Shown here: in pieces, positions 42,083 to 42,281 of the stretch
Numbering within the stretch: position 1 is the first letter of the stretch
Layout: the number at the start of each line of letters is the position of its first letter
Source of the DNA: WJJR01 sp964440935
Lineage (GTDB): Bacteria > Zixibacteria > MSB-5A5 > WJJR01
Direction: 5' to 3'
Length of the DNA: 42,281 bases
Assembly (NCBI GenBank): GCA_964440935.1
Contig: CAYTTY010000035.1
Span: forward strand, 1-42,281
The notes under the pieces: generated by a model
Database searches by the model: none
What the model was told of the DNA's origin: nothing
The model's input: the letters and a program-made list of their open reading frames with translations, nothing else
Program-made: the position numbers and the translations under genes

Positions 42083-42281
42083 TCAGACCTTCCAACTATC
42101 CCGTTTCGCCGCCGCGATTGCCTTCTCCACAACTCCTCGCATGCGAATCAGGTACGCGGTCAACAGCACAAGCGTCAGTCCCATCGGGATGAATACTGCA
42201 AACATGCTGAGTGCAGGAGTTCCCGCACTAGTGCTCCTCCAATTAATATCTCCTAAAGTGCTGTAACGGCGATTGCGGGCG
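42083..42281 (-). CDS. Possible edge-truncated small membrane protein (C-terminus)
   Basis: The minus-strand frame is open from the window edge to TGA at 42083. Its end is MFAVFIPMGLTLVLLTAYLI then RMRGVVEKAIAAAKRDSWKV: one hydrophobic helix and a basic tail. An ATG at 42205 would give a 40-residue peptide; alternatively the true start is beyond the window. No family is recognised and the call is tentative. Confidence 0.35.
   Translation of the reverse strand, partial: ARNRRYSTLGDINWRSTSAGTPALSMFAVFIPMGLTLVLLTAYLIRMRGVVEKAIAAAKRDSWKV

Overview
The window is chromosomal DNA from a diderm (Gram-negative type) bacterium with fairly high GC, judged by eye. The diderm reading rests on several lipoproteins, an MltD-like murein hydrolase and a MATE exporter. 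A COX24/mS38-type mini protein, cohesin- and dockerin-like secreted lipoproteins, an LDH-like malate dehydrogenase and many gene families with strongly diverged members suggest an uncultured lineage around the FCB group (for example Zixibacteria). That placement is inference. No rRNA, tRNA or CRISPR array was seen.

Layout. 0.1-6.5 kb (minus strand): mutS, mutL, a membrane-anchored metallophosphoesterase and a small membrane protein. 6.9-12.6 kb (plus): miaA, an MltD-like LysM lytic transglycosylase, sppA, an HU-type protein, a 31-residue COX24-like protein and a polytopic membrane protein. 13.2-17.9 kb (plus): an operon of three paralogous lipoproteins with cohesin-like modules, the third also dockerin-like, followed by an asparagine-synthetase-like enzyme. 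Inverted copies of one MITE family bracket this operon. 17.9-18.5 kb: three different miniature elements joined end to end through CTAG. 18.5-26.6 kb (minus): efp, then a TCA-type cluster that in transcription order reads sucC, sucD, ndk, larA-like, mdh, icd. SucD carries a histone-H1-like tail of about 178 residues. 26.7-32.6 kb (minus): CCA-adding enzyme, carbamate kinase, a CpgS-like GTPase and an aldehyde dehydrogenase. 32.8-34.9 kb (plus): a polysaccharide-deacetylase-like protein and an AAC(3)-family acetyltransferase. 35.0-42.3 kb (minus): a degenerate REP-associated transposase, MATE exporter, MBL-fold hydrolase, SIR2-like protein, threonine aldolase, DUF2203 protein, GlcD-type oxidase and an edge-truncated ORF.

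How it fits together. MutS and MutL form a mismatch-repair pair. The sucCD-ndk-larA-mdh-icd block links TCA flux, nucleotide phosphorylation and probably 2-hydroxyacid racemisation. CpgS-like protein and carbamate kinase sit together. The most unusual parts are the SucD-H1 fusion, the MITE-bracketed lipoprotein/AsnB operon, the CTAG-joined element array, and a GTAG-headed REP family accompanied by a RAYT homologue that has lost catalytic residues. In four places a repeat end coincides with a gene's TAG stop codon.
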